Shown here: piece after piece, positions 1 to 11,275 of the stretch
How the letters are laid out: every line of letters starts with the position of its first letter
How positions within the stretch are numbered: the stretch's first letter is position 1
Origin: Corallochytrium limacisporum
Lineage: Eukaryota; Opisthokonta
Length of the DNA: 64,000 nucleotides
Assembly: GCA_002811645.1 (NCBI GenBank)
Contig: PDIP01000017.1
Location: forward strand, 108,027 to 172,026
Direction of reading: 5' to 3'
The notes under the pieces: model-generated
Database searches by the model: none
What the model was told of the DNA's origin: nothing
What the model saw: only the letters and a program-made list of their open reading frames with translations
Program-made: the position numbers and the translations under genes

Positions 1-1739
1 TACAGATAAATACACCCATCACTCCATTCCCAAGGCTCAGTCGGTTTCTTGAAGGCGTGATCCATGCAACCGCCACCGCGCCGAAGCTTGGGAGCCAAGG
101 ACCCGCACGAATACATGACCTGGTCAGTGTGCAAGGCGTCATCATTGTCATGGGCGTGCTTGAGGTCACCTATGGGTTTCGCCACACCAAAGGTGGTAGT
201 GGCTTCTAAATTGGCGTTTTTCTTGGACTCTGGCTTTTGCTCCTCGGCCTTGAGAATGTGCTCAGTAAACCAAGTTTTCACCTTCGTAAAGAGATTGTCA
301 TTGTTCATTGCCTCAACAACCATCACCAGGGCGATAGATGCATCTTCTCTTACAGAGTTGATATTGTCGCCGACATGTTCAAGCATAAGCGGTAAGATCT
401 CCATCTCGAAGCGCTCCTTGCTCTCTGTTGGGAAAGCACTAGCAAAGCGACCAATCGCGGTCAGCGACGCATCACGCACAGGCCAGCTTTCATCCTTGAG
501 GCACACAATGAGGGCTTCCAGAAGCGTCATCACATGTGGTGCGATTACATCCTTCTTGATCTTGATGCCCAGTTCGGCAATACATGCACAGGCAGCTTCA
601 CGGACAGCATGGTTGTCAGCCTGGGTCTGGGCAATGTAGAATGTTACCACATCACTGATGTACTCTTCGACCAGGCTCTGACCACGGTTATCGAAGAGCT
701 CTCTCCAGATGTTTTGGCTGTAGATACGAACACCCTCCGCAACGTAGTACCGATTTATGCAGAGACGGGGCAAGAGTAGTGGATAGAACACCCGACGGTC
801 CTCCTCCGCGGCAATGCTGCTCAGAAAGTTGTGTGCAGCAGTAGCGGAGGCCAGGCGGACCTGACTCCAGTTGTCAGCGAGACCATCGGAAATGCACTCT
901 GCGTATCTCTGTTCATGCGGGAAGCCATTTGCTTGTGACAGGTTAGCGATAAAGTAGTACCCAGTTTCGCGGACGAAACGGTTCCTGTGCGACAAGCTCT
1001 TGAGCAAAATAACCTTCAACCGATCACTGAAAAATGGCAGGAACTCATCTGGCTGGGCCTTGAGGAATTCATGCACTGTTTTCACACTGGTTTCCAGGGA
1101 AGCCCATCCAGCGGTGTCATGGAAAACTTCTGCCTTGCTCCCAATGGTAGACGTGCTTTGCATAGACGTGGTTTCACCGGTGACCATATGATCTGGCTTC
1201 ATATCATATTGCTTGGCAAGCTTTTCACGCAATTGTTCATAATCACCGGAAGGCTCAACCTGGGAATCAATGGTGTCTTCAATGTTCTCGATGATAGTGT
1301 ACTCAACGGCCTGCGTGTAGATCCGCTTCAATCCAAATGCACGGGCAAGACGTCCAAAAGCAATTCCAGCCGCCAGCCGCACACGGGCCTCCGCATGTGT
1401 AATACACAGACGGAGCGACTCAATGGTGGCGTCCACAAACCGATCCGACAATTTCGTACCGGCAATATCAGCTGCAGTCGCAACAGCAACACAACCACCA
1501 TGGATCTGCTGCCAATGCTCGGCGTCTGTTCCTTGTGCATACGACGCATCTATCAGCTTAAGGATTTCTTCTTCAACTGCAATGAGTTTCTCATCACCCT
1601 GAGCCATTGCATTCCGCATTTCCATCATCAATGACTCATTGCCGGCGTCCCTCTGCCGGCGTCTTGCTGACGTAATGGCGGCTTGCCATGGTACCGGTCC
1701 CACCGGCACCGTTCCATTCATGGCAATCTGAGTTGGCAT
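1..1739 (-). CDS. HEAT-repeat protein (partial, cut at left edge)
   Basis: The frame is open from the ATG at 1739 to the window edge, about 579 codons, with the C-terminus missing. A stop lies seven codons upstream of this ATG; a second in-frame ATG is at 1721. From about residue 30 the protein is all-helical. Its paired-helix repeats resemble HEAT/importin repeats: HAVREAAC near residue 378, WPVRDASL near 416 and NSVREDAS near 463 each carry the V-R-x-x-A core. A Gly/Cys-rich segment (RRGGGCMDHAF) follows near residue 550. HEAT solenoids are protein-binding scaffolds in transport, translation or chromatin work. I do not recognise the specific family, so no function is assigned. It is divergent from the RING gene at 2588. 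Confidence 0.75.
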   Translation of the reverse strand, partial: MPTQIAMNGTVPVGPVPWQAAITSARRRQRDAGNESLMMEMRNAMAQGDEKLIAVEEEILKLIDASYAQGTDAEHWQQIHGGCVAVATAADIAGTKLSDRFVDATIESLRLCITHAEARVRLAAGIAFGRLARAFGLKRIYTQAVEYTIIENIEDTIDSQVEPSGDYEQLREKLAKQYDMKPDHMVTGETTSMQSTSTIGSKAEVFHDTAGWASLETSVKTVHEFLKAQPDEFLPFFSDRLKVILLKSLSHRNRFVRETGYYFIANLSQANGFPHEQRYAECISDGLADNWSQVRLASATAAHNFLSSIAAEEDRRVFYPLLLPRLCINRYYVAEGVRIYSQNIWRELFDNRGQSLVEEYISDVVTFYIAQTQADNHAVREAACACIAELGIKIKKDVIAPHVMTLLEALIVCLKDESWPVRDASLTAIGRFASAFPTESKERFEMEILPLMLEHVGDNINSVREDASIALVMVVEAMNNDNLFTKVKTWFTEHILKAEEQKPESKKNANLEATTTFGVAKPIGDLKHAHDNDDALHTDQVMYSCGSLAPKLRRGGGCMDHAFKKPTEPWEWSDGCIYL

Positions 1740-2587
1740 GTCAAGTTTGTCACCGTCTCACATGCATAACATGTACACACCAAAGAGTGGTACACGCAAG
1801 ATACACTGTATACCTAATTGTTTTGCCTTTGGTGTCGGGGACAAGGTCTGTGTTTTGGGGCTCCCTCTAGTAGCCCCTCACTGGCAACCCGAGCCTAGTT
1901 TAGGGCTCACTTAACCCCTCTCCCCTTTTTTCGCCGGGGGTCCCACCTCTCTGTGTGCTGCCACACGGCCAAAGGGGGCCTTTTTTCAAACCACAAAAAG
2001 CCTTGTTCCGGAAGGAAAAACCCAGAGAGGAATTGGAGAACCCCCCCCCACCTCTTGGGTAACAAAGCAGTCTCACCTTTCACCCGGCTGCTGAACTGGC
2101 TGCTGGCTGGATCTGGTTTTCCTCGAAACCTCAAAGTTTTTTGCCATACGTTTGCTGTACTGGAACCAGGTGCTGACGAAAACAAATCTGCCCGCAGCTC
2201 TCTCTCCCTCGTACACGGTCTCCCAGCATCACACGGTCCGGTCCGCACGGGCTCCACTCTTGGTATATTCACTATGGGAACAGGGGGCCCTCTCTCCCAG
2301 GCCGGTGGCGCGAAACTTTTGTCGTCAGTATTTTTTTGATTAGGGCACACATCGATTCTTTTTGAATCAATATTATCGAACACCCCGCCAGAGGTGGGTC
2401 TCAAGTAACTTGCTGGTCTCATCGGCACCGCTCGGTAGGCTTCACTTTCAAAGCCATTGACCATGATGGCGAACCGGAAAGCCGATATAACATGCAGGTG
2501 CTTACGTGTTGGGTACTTACTAGCACGAGAAAAGGTCCGCGATCTTGAAAAAACTGATCAACGTCAGAGACAGGGAGCTTATAGAAC
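1740..2587. other. Divergent intergenic/promoter region
   Basis: About 850 bases between two divergent starts. It holds a poly-C tract near 2041, the E2F-like core at 2302-2315 and an AATCAATA element at 2365-2372. The overlapping open frames on both strands between 1907 and 2464 have no family features, and I do not call them genes. Confidence 0.6.
2302..2315 (+). promoter_or_regulatory. E2F-like promoter core CCGGTGGCGCGAAA
   Basis: This 14-mer is identical to 14201-14214, and 12 of its bases recur at 53614-53625. On the reverse strand it reads TTTCGCGCC, the E2F consensus. It lies about 270 bases upstream of the Zip3/RNF212-like start. The downstream bases (CTTTTGTC) are only a weak CHR match. 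Confidence 0.5.
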
Positions 2588-3385
2588 ATGACTCCAAGCG
2601 GGGGAACGGGCATCGATGTACACTGGGTGATTTGCAACAATTGTGAGAGAAGTAAAAGTGATTTGGGTAGCGATAATCCGTTCTTGCTTGCACAATGTGG
2701 TCACATTTTCTGCAGAGAGTGTACACAGCTTCAGCACACCCAAGACAGGTTGGTGGGCAGTTGTCCCATTGATCGCAAAACGATACAATGTATCGAGATC
2801 ACAGACACCATGCCACGGACTGCCCTGTCATGGTTTCAAAAGCCGTATAATCTGGGTAAGCAGGTAGCACAGGATCTTGGGCGCAGCATGACCTTTAGAA
2901 ACACTCAGCTGAAGACCCTTGGCTACAAACTACGTTTGTGTGCCAAAAGAAGTAAGAAAGCGGACTCCAAAATCAAAGCTCTGCAGGGCGAGCGCGAACG
3001 GATGGCCGAGACAATCGCGTCACTTAAGCGCCAGGTCAAAGAGTTACAAGCCAGGGAAAGAGAACTTCATAAGGATCTCCAGCGTGCACAGCAAGCGATT
3101 GATCGAAGCGGCCAACATCTCCGCAGTCCAGCGGACTCCCTTCCCACGTTTGCTAGATTGCCTGGCTCTGGGACCGCTCATGCATCGGAGCTCTCGGCTC
3201 GAGCCCTTCTCCGTGGGTCAGCCTTGAAGAGATCACACGCTTACGGAAAGATCTCAAGTGAACATGACGAAACACCACTGAGCAAGAGGACCAAAGTGAG
3301 TTTATGGACAACTACACGTCATCAATATTCGTCGAGGAAGAGATTCTGGAATGCAGAAGATCAAACAGGAATAAAGAAATACTAA
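2588..3385 (+). CDS. Zip3/RNF212-like RING protein, likely meiotic crossover factor
   Basis: 265 aa. An N-terminal RING-type zinc finger carries C16, C19, C37, H39, C42, C45 and C59. The eighth position (62) is Asp instead of Cys. The opening WVICNNC and QCGHIFCREC follow the layout of the Zip3/RNF212/ZHP-3 family, where a short N-terminal RING is followed by a coiled coil and a Ser/Arg-rich tail. A coiled coil spans about residues 100-170 (KIKALQGERERMAET and following heptads). The tail is basic and Ser-rich. Family members are SUMO or ubiquitin E3 ligases on meiotic chromosomes that stabilise crossover intermediates. Asp can act as the last zinc ligand, as in RBX1, so the finger may be intact. 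The ATG is the first after the promoter elements. It could instead be another small RING-coiled-coil E3. Confidence 0.65.
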   Translation: MTPSGGTGIDVHWVICNNCERSKSDLGSDNPFLLAQCGHIFCRECTQLQHTQDRLVGSCPIDRKTIQCIEITDTMPRTALSWFQKPYNLGKQVAQDLGRSMTFRNTQLKTLGYKLRLCAKRSKKADSKIKALQGERERMAETIASLKRQVKELQARERELHKDLQRAQQAIDRSGQHLRSPADSLPTFARLPGSGTAHASELSARALLRGSALKRSHAYGKISSEHDETPLSKRTKVSLWTTTRHQYSSRKRFWNAEDQTGIKKY

Positions 3386-3469
3386 CGCTTGCCATGCCAT
3401 GGACATGCTGGAAACACATATCTATTTGAACACACTGTTATGGTACATATGAAATGGATGCCGACTGAT

Positions 3470-5083
3470 TTATGCATTGTTCAATGCTACTTCCTCCATC
3501 TTGGCAGCGATTTCATCCGTGTCCTCAGCCTTCTCTTCCGGTCCGTTTCCGTTCGTCTTCGGTGTATCTAGGTCTTCTCCTGAAGGCCCCTGTTTAGAAC
3601 CCTTTCGACCACCCTTCTGGCCCTTACTAGGGCTAGGTGGTGCATCGGGATTATACAATTCTCGCTGGCGGCGCGGAGCCGGGCGAGATGCGTACTCGTG
3701 GTGGTCGTCGTCCGGATCGGCAGGAGGATGGCCCATGCCGGGCAGCATCATCGGTGGGAGGCCACCTTGACGCATAGAGGGGTCAGAGTAGCCCATGGCG
3801 GGGTGCATACCGCTGTAAGGAGCTGATGGTCCTGCGGCGGCAGCAGCATGGGGCGGACGGTATTGGCGTGGACCAGCCGAGGGATTGACCTCAGCGCCCT
3901 GTTCGTGGCCAGCAGTGGGCCCTCCAGACTGCTCTGCAGATGAATCATGGGAACCGTGCTGCTGGATGGGCTGCTGCCCACGGTAGGGCGGGTAGTTGTA
4001 CATACCGTGGTACATTTCAGGCATCATATACCCAGTGGGAACCCATTGTTGGTAGTTCATATCAAACCAGTACAGAGGGACCACGATGCCCTGCTGGAGA
4101 TACGCGGCGTCAACCAAATAAGTCACACCGCTGGTCGGGTCATAAAAAGTCATGAACTGATCCTCTGAGGGACGACTGAAGATGCGTTCCTTTGCCTTGC
4201 GATATTCCTCTTCGCGTTGTTCAACGCTCTTACCATTGCCAGGCAGGTGACTTTCCTCCACTAGAGGGCTGCCCTGACTACCCTCGTCACCGGACTGGTC
4301 TCCAGGTGCCTTACGTTGCATAATCTTTACCTTGAAGGGGATCTCCTCATCTGCCTTGCTACCTTCAGGCGTGGTCTTCTTCACAGTGCGAGTGCCAGAC
4401 TCCGTTTCTTGAGCGGGACTGACGGTGCCGCTGGATGTCTGACTGCTCGACGCCTGCGGAGTCTGGACCACCGCCTGGGGTTGCTTCCCCTTAAGAGTCG
4501 GAGTGGTCGTTGGTCTAGGAAGTTGGAACTGTGGGTTTGGTGGAATAAACTGTGGCATGGGAACACCTGGAGGGAAGTTCTGCATCTGTCCCGGCATCAT
4601 CATTCCCTGCGGCATGGCATACACGTTTACGTTACCCATCATACTAGACAATTGTTTTTCTGGCTTTCGAGACTTGGCCACTCTGGTGACGACTACAGTC
4701 TTTGTGAAATCTGCTGTGGTTTCATGTTCCATCTTGTAGTAAGCTGCGATTTTATGCACCAGCATGCGATGGAATGAATGAAGAGAGGGGAACTCCAACG
4801 AATCTCCTTCCTTGCCGTGATCTAAAAGGTTGTTCAACATTTGTTCAACTTGCATGACCAAAACACGATCCTGTGGTTGCTTCAGTGCTCCCTGTACCAG
4901 ATCCTCCAGACCCGCGCCCGTTTCATCCTTGGGAGTAGTCACCTTTGTTGTTCTCTGCTGTGGGTACTGCGGCATCATTCCGGCCGGATAGTATGTTCTC
5001 TGTGGCATCATTTGTGGAGCTACCTGGGGAGGCATACCCCTCGCACCCACCATATGGCGCTGTTGTGTTGGTGGGCGTGACAT
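3470..5083 (-). CDS. R3H-SUZ domain RNA-binding protein (R3HDM/Encore-like)
   Basis: 537 aa. A Met/Pro/Gln-rich N-terminus is followed by an R3H domain at about residues 75-135, with the R-x3-H pair at R106 and H110 (HRMLVHKIAAYYKMEHE). A SUZ-type basic segment lies near 255-310 (KVKIMQRKAP, then EEEYRKAKERIFSRP). The rest is low-complexity, rich in Pro, Gln, Gly and Tyr. The order R3H then SUZ then disordered tail is that of R3HDM1/2, ARPP21 and Drosophila Encore, which bind single-stranded RNA and act in cytoplasmic mRNA control. The acidic C-terminus (DTDEIAAKMEEVALNNA) has no known domain. The gene is convergent with the RING gene, with only 84 bases between stops. No intron is needed. 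Confidence 0.85.
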   Translation of the reverse strand: MSRPPTQQRHMVGARGMPPQVAPQMMPQRTYYPAGMMPQYPQQRTTKVTTPKDETGAGLEDLVQGALKQPQDRVLVMQVEQMLNNLLDHGKEGDSLEFPSLHSFHRMLVHKIAAYYKMEHETTADFTKTVVVTRVAKSRKPEKQLSSMMGNVNVYAMPQGMMMPGQMQNFPPGVPMPQFIPPNPQFQLPRPTTTPTLKGKQPQAVVQTPQASSSQTSSGTVSPAQETESGTRTVKKTTPEGSKADEEIPFKVKIMQRKAPGDQSGDEGSQGSPLVEESHLPGNGKSVEQREEEYRKAKERIFSRPSEDQFMTFYDPTSGVTYLVDAAYLQQGIVVPLYWFDMNYQQWVPTGYMMPEMYHGMYNYPPYRGQQPIQQHGSHDSSAEQSGGPTAGHEQGAEVNPSAGPRQYRPPHAAAAAGPSAPYSGMHPAMGYSDPSMRQGGLPPMMLPGMGHPPADPDDDHHEYASRPAPRRQRELYNPDAPPSPSKGQKGGRKGSKQGPSGEDLDTPKTNGNGPEEKAEDTDEIAAKMEEVALNNA

Positions 5084-5540
5084 CTGTTCTCTATTGCTTT
5101 GCCCAATTCTTTACTTGCTAATGTGTTTAAGTGTACAAGATCATGGTGATCTTCCCGGTCGTCTAGAACTATTCCGTTTTACGTCAATCCTCTGCTGATC
5201 TGCGACACGACACGTATACAATTTTGTACCTCACCGTAAGCCCCAAGAGTATTATGATAATTGGACATTGTGGTCACTCTCCAGTCTGCGCAAAAGAATG
5301 CAAAGAATTGCGAGTCACTAGGGGGATTATCATGTGGACTACATCTCGCGTGTAATGGTCACCGCCAGAAAGCCAGACGGCCGTACAGAGAGCCGAGGAA
5401 TGCAAGTAAAGCAGCCCAGGGTGGAACGGTACGAACGAGGGACGATGGATCCGCGATGTGAGACTGAGAGCCTCTCCCCCTCGTTTTGCATACAGACACT
5501 ATTCACTCACTACGATGACGAGTCCCTCTTCCCCTCTATC

Positions 5541-5650
5541 TCTCTCCCCTCCTGGTCTCTCTCACTCGCCCTCTCTCTCGCTCTCTCTCTCCCTCTGTGT
5601 CGCTCTCTCCCTCGGTCTCTGTCTCTCTCTCTTGTTGTGTGTCTCTCTTC
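5541..5650. repeat. CT-rich microsatellite
   Basis: An imperfect run of TCTC and CTCT units with interspersed GTCTC. It lies upstream of the R3H gene start, so it could sit in or near that gene's promoter or 5' leader. Confidence 0.8.
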
Positions 5651-6290
5651 CCTCTCACTATTGCCTGCGATTACCCATTGGAAAAACGCTGTGCCGGGTC
5701 AGACCATTGGGCGTATTTTTTCTTTTCCGCAATATCAGAGTGGCTTGTTCAGCTCTTACGGCATTCCCAACGCTGAAGAAAAATCCTGCGTTCACGTCAC
5801 CGAACAAAGCGAAATGACGCGGGCTACCATCCCTCCCAAAGCCCCCCCCCCTTCCCTCGCTCCCCAATTCTTGCTTTGGCTCCCGCCGCGCCGGGGGAGA
5901 GGGGGGGGGGGTTTGGTGAGGGTGTTTCTTTCTTCTCTGTGTGTTTTGGCCCTCTTTTTTTTTCTCTCAATTCTTTCTTTCTCTGCAGTTTTCCTCCCTG
6001 CGGGGGCCGCTGAAAATAGTACGTGATAATTTAGGGACACGGCGGGTCAGCGGGTTCCTGAGCAGCCAGTTCTCTTTTTTTTTTTGTTTGCGGGATAAGT
6101 TTGTTATTGAAAGAGATCCTGAGAATAGCACAAACACCGACACAGAGAATACACGAGAAATCCGCATCCCCATCGGGACTCTCTGGGTTTTATTTTCTCA
6201 TGACAGGAATTTTTGGAATCAGGGCGCAAAACCTACACACCAAAAGCAGCGGTGAAAAATACTCAACCTCAACACAAAAAGCAGCCCCCA

Positions 6291-6307
6291 ACACACACAC
6301 ACACACA
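6291..6307. repeat. CA dinucleotide repeat
   Basis: About eight AC units in the gene-free region. Confidence 0.8.
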
Positions 6308-9300
6308 GTCGCTCCCGCAAACAGAGAATTCAAAAGGTCCCGCAGTGCTGTGCTAAGAAAAGAAACTTTCAACGAAAGCAACTCCAGCCGAGAATGCCAA
6401 CCGTCAGCAGACACTCATACAGGAAGTGCTGTAACATGTGTCAATGAGGCTAGTACAAATAACACAGACACTCACACACACATAGAGACTTTGAGTCGGA
6501 CCCGCCCCTCCCGGCATGAGCCAGCCCAAATTTCTAAGAATTTGGGTATCATTTCTAACACATTCGTGGTCTTTCTCCACGGCAGGGTTACGCGGCTCTG
6601 CTAATTCACAACTATCTATAGTGGTCCGAGTGAATACTGCTATCTGATTTCTCATACTGAAAATGTGACATTTTTACAGGCTATGTTTCTATCTCCAGCA
6701 AAGACCCACACGGGACACGAAGGAGACCCACCCTTACTGCTAAACTCCGCGAAAGTGAGTCGGCCGCTCGTGAAACCCGAAATTCTCAATGTACTGGAAC
6801 ATGGGATTTCGCCTCGAACATCCGACCGCGAAAGAATTTTCCCACTCGTGTCTTTCCTGCTTCCCCTATCTCAGCCCGGTCCGTCCACATTTTTCCTCCC
6901 GTTCTTGTCCTCCCGCCAATGGCCATTGTCGGCGCACACTGACGGCGAAGAGAAGATATCTATCTAGCTCAGTACTGAACGAAAGCACCGCTGCCCCGGG
7001 GGAGGGGGGGGGGCGCACCTGACCTATCCGTGGCGCTCCTTTCCCTTGTGGCATCGCGCTGAGGTACGTGCAACCCCTGCCATAGTCCCCGCTCCTCCCC
7101 TCCTGTCTCTTTCGGGTACTCCTCCCGCCTTCTTTCTCCCCGGGCGCTTGGCACTTCCTTTTTTTTAAAGACGAAGGAGGAGAACAAATAGAAAAAAAAA
7201 GGGGCAAGGATTCAGGACCGACGTCTGCTATGGCAAACAATGATCTACATTGGCTTCGTGTGATTTAGGAGGGAAGTGCTCTTAGTATGCAAGGTCTTGA
7301 CTTCCAATGTTCCAGTGGGAGAGGGGATCTATCGATCATTTTACTGGAACAGCCCCGTAGGGACTCCCAGAGTATGGTGCAACAGCGGGCACGCAGAAAA
7401 ACTGCGCTTGAGAGCGCGCGAGAGATACGCTTTGCGGTGAATCGATCGCCGACGACCGTGGTCCCGTGGTGGGTGTGTGGCTGAAACGCGGGACGAAACC
7501 AACGAACCAGAGGTATGGTAGCCCGTGTGTTTGCGTCAATCTCTGCAGCTGTTCGCTCACTCCCGTCTCAATGCGATGGCGCCAGGGGTCCCGCCAGTTG
7601 CTTGATAGTGCACTTTTAGCATCAAATCATTCGTACCTTTCAGAGAGAATAAGAAGGAGAAGCAATACCGACCCACCCCGCAGTGTGACCTTGCTCCTTT
7701 TACGCCCAATCGCGAGTCCAATTCTTCATCTGACCCTCCCGTAACTCTTAGTATGGGGGGTTCGGAGTAATATCGAGGGCCGGAACATATCCTCTTTTCC
7801 AGGGTAGGGGACAACCCAGTGGGAGGCCTGGAGAGCAAAGGCGATCTTCCCACTTTCACTTCTTGCTGGTGATCGTCCCCGGCCTGTTCACTTGGCCAAA
7901 AGTATCCATTCCTCTACCAAAATAAGGCAGCATAGGCAACAAAAGTTTCATTTTATGTAACTTCTCGCATGAGCGGGTCCGAACAGGGTGGGCCATTGGA
8001 ATCCGCATCGAATTGAACTTTCCGTTCAAGAGCCGTTGGCTGCCTACGCCAGGAATTTCGTTGCTGATCTGCTGCAGGATTACTATTTGTAATTGTGATG
8101 TAGTGCTGCCCGGTGATGATCGAACACGGTCAGCACTATCCGCAGATTGCAGTGATAAATCCTCATGTGTCAAGAACGTTACTCTCTTGAGCCTTGACGG
8201 AACATGCTCTCCATGTGTTAAGTCCTTTCCGCCCCTCTAGGTGCTGACAGGTATGAGTTAAGATCATGCCCCAGCAGCGAGCGCAAGAGTGTGATGGGAT
8301 CTGAAGAAACGGACCTCTACGCTCTCTGCTCCCTACCTCTCTTCGCTGTGATTGGCTGCAGTCACCTGGCATATCGCTATTGAACATACTGAGTGAACCG
8401 ATGACTGTGTACGCCCGGTAGCCAAAACTGAACAAGTATTGGAGATATTTGCCTTGGTGAAATGCCGCGTCACTACATTCCGGGTCATTATTAACTGGGA
8501 TCGAAAACGAATATTCAGTAATCGACAGAGAGAGTAACAGACAATCCCAATACGAAAAACACGGATCAAAAAGAAAATGAAGAAAAGGGAGGAAATTTGC
8601 GGGCACCGATTGCGGGTTACCTCCTGACTATATCTCAGTATAGGGTACATCGTTCGGCCTTGCCGCAAAGCATGGCCTATTGGGGGGCTTGAAACACCAA
8701 GGCAATGTAAGGATAACTTGCTTTGTTGTACAGACACGACATTTCGCAGGATCCGTTCGCCATTCTGCTCCCTCACACACGCACCACACCCGAACTATGC
8801 AACAACCACAGTTCTAAATTAATCTGAAGCAGAGGTTTTTCCGATCAAGCGTAAGGAGACGGAGGTGTGTTTTGTTGCGCCGGATCAGCAGAGGAAGGCA
8901 TAAGGGCTGATTTCAAAGCACGAGTTTTTCCCACTTCCGCGTTGGTCTGTATGGGAATGGTATCGGTGGGGTTCACCGCTAGAGCATGATAGTTGTGACA
9001 TATTCACAAAAGGAGGCCGGGGCCAACCAGCGTATGCGCAACCACGCACAAGCATCGTGATGCTGATATGAACGACCCCTTTGCTCTTCACATAGGTTCA
9101 CACTCGTTCGGTTCAAATGCACGAACTAGTCTGTGGGTGGACAACGAGAGCCAGCCACGCAGACAGGAGCCACAACCGTTTTCCCAAATCCACGGACACG
9201 GACACATTTTTGAAATGTTTGAGGGCAGGACGAGTACGGATCAGCCGATTTCCCTCTACTATTCTGCTTCGGCTGTCTGTGACACCTTTCGTTCCTCTGC

Positions 9301-9770
9301 TCATGGACAGCCGTAGCATAATTACGATATGGAAAATGGGGCATAGAATGGATGGTTTGCCGACTGTGCATCTCTGTTGTGTATCCGATGGTAATGAAAT
9401 TACTGCTGACTCTCCATCCCATCATCGCGCTACTCTCTCACAGTCGTGCTCTTTGGAGCATGCTCCGACATGTCAAACAGGCAAAGTGAAAGGTTCAAAG
9501 TATCGAGGAACCAGCATACGCAGAGAACTGAGCGAGTGGGACCCCACCAATACTAAGTGCTACTACGATAGTACTGCAATCGGGATGGTGGCGGTGCCCG
9601 TGGTGGGAAAAATGCTACAGGTCGCCTCAGTATGGAAAACAATGGACAGATTGGAGACCGAGAGCTTACGAAGGGGAAAAACCGGAGCCCAAAAGACACC
9701 TGAGAAGAGTTATCGAGGCAGGAAGCCAGGCAGTGTGCCCATGTATATGTGTAAGCATGCCTGACGTGAA

Positions 9771-9789
9771 CCCCCCCCCCCCCCGGGGG
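9771..9789. repeat. C14-G5 homopolymer junction
   Basis: Fourteen C followed directly by five G. It belongs to a set of C-run/G-run junctions listed in the findings (43865, 46457, 47853, 59347). Confidence 0.85.
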
Positions 9790-11275
9790 TTGGGGCCCAC
9801 ATTTTCTCCACCTAACCCAGCCTCCCTCATCCACCGCCCCGCTTGGTCCCAAAAAAAGCCACCGTAGGGTGCCCTTCCGGATGGGTACTTCAGAGACACA
9901 GAGTAGAACACAAACCCACCCGCGGTGCAGTCCTCTCCCCCTCTGTCGTCTCAATCTTGGTCTTGGATTGCTCCTGCGGCCGCGCGCGGGGTTTCCATGC
10001 TTTGGAGTGGGACATTCCGTCCACGCTTTATCAGGTGGAAACCCGGTCATCACAGCAAGGCCTGGGGAAATGAGCATGGACAGTGGCCAGTTCGTGTTGC
10101 TGGCAGGTTCATTTTTCGATGTGTATGATGTGGGATTGTGCAAGGTCAGTTACCTGTGGATGCTTCCATTTGTGCTGATCATTGTCTCTGTGTTGTTGAG
10201 CACCAATCGCAGACCTCATGGTGAACACCCATCAACACTTGCGGGACCCTTTGCTGATTAGGCGTGATCTGGTCCTGGAAGCCCTCAAACTGAAGGACAA
10301 CTGCGATTCAATAGGTAACTGAAGGGGCAAGAGGAGGAGCGCCTCCCGAAGCGCCCGTGGCTGTTTCGGATTCGAACGATACGTGGCGAGCCTGTAGACA
10401 CAGCAACCGAGAAAACGGCAGCATAGGGTGGGCTGGGGCTATATACTTTTGAAACCATTTCGGGTGGGCGGTGACGAGAGAGTGAGAGGGGATGTTCTGC
10501 TATGAAATAATCTCCCCTCCCACTTCCCGGGGTGGCCACTGCAAATAAGCACGATTTTCTAACATCGCAATACCCCGTGCCTCGTAGGCTGTTGTATTGA
10601 TACGCAGATCCGCTGGGCTTCGCACGTTCAATCGACGACGATTCTCTTCATGCATTGTTTCGGGCTTCGTCTCTGGTCCCGAACACGGCTCCCAGATTGA
10701 TGAAGATGGCAGTGGATGTACCATGGCACTATGATGCAATAAAGGATGGGATGTAAGAACATAGCGCATCACAAGCTGCCGTGTGATAGATACTGCGGAA
10801 TTCTAAACCAAGTTGTGCGATTTGCGCTGGAAGGATCCTCCAACTAGGCACAGTTCCATTGCGCGTACTCGAGGGTGCAGCATGGTGGAACACACAAGAT
10901 CTGTGTTGGACCCATGCTCCGCATTTGCCCTCCGTTTATGGTCTAGCCGCCGAAGGAGCTGTGAGCTATCCACCAACGGCTGTACCGCAGAAGCGATCTT
11001 CAACTCAATTTAAACTCTCTGTCAATACCAGTTCGCATGGATCATTGTTGCAGGCTTTAACATGATCCAACTCTGTAAGATCATGGCGCTAGAGCACACT
11101 ACGCAAGTCCAATTAGGCCACACAAGCACACGAACAACCACTCGCCGACAATCAGAAAACATCTCTATACTTGGAGTACCTGTAAAAATCAAAGCAACTC
11201 CGCAACATTAAATCAATATATTTATGTATTGATCAATATATCGGACAGATTAGTAAGGGTAAAAGCTAAGGCTTA

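Larger units (their letters stand above)
5084..11275. other. 6-kb region without a convincing gene
   Basis: This is the largest gap in a dense window. It contains a CT-rich microsatellite (5541-5650), homopyrimidine and homopurine runs (5840-6010), a CA repeat (6291-6307) and a C14-G5 tract (9771-9789). Many short open frames occur on both strands with no recognisable motif. Some begin only at non-ATG codons. The best weak candidates are a 64-codon frame from ATG 10071 with one possible membrane segment, and an Ala/Ser-rich minus frame at 7856-8173 that lacks an ATG near its start. Distal 5' regulatory DNA, an unrecognised non-coding RNA or decayed repeats could explain it. Confidence 0.55.

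Noticed and set aside
1907-2464. 185-codon minus frame
   Set aside because: It overlaps plus-strand frames and the E2F/AATCAATA elements, and has no motif.
7856-8173. 105-codon minus frame with a Ser-rich, protein-like look
   Set aside because: It begins at TTG with no nearby ATG and no family features; at best a fragment of an unseen spliced gene.
9117-10143. 215-codon plus frame and 196-codon minus frame
   Set aside because: They overlap in antisense, contain homopolymer-coded runs and no recognisable motif.
10360-10400. GTTCGAATCC on the minus strand resembling a tRNA B-box
   Set aside because: The flanking bases do not form a T-stem and no acceptor or anticodon stem can be found.
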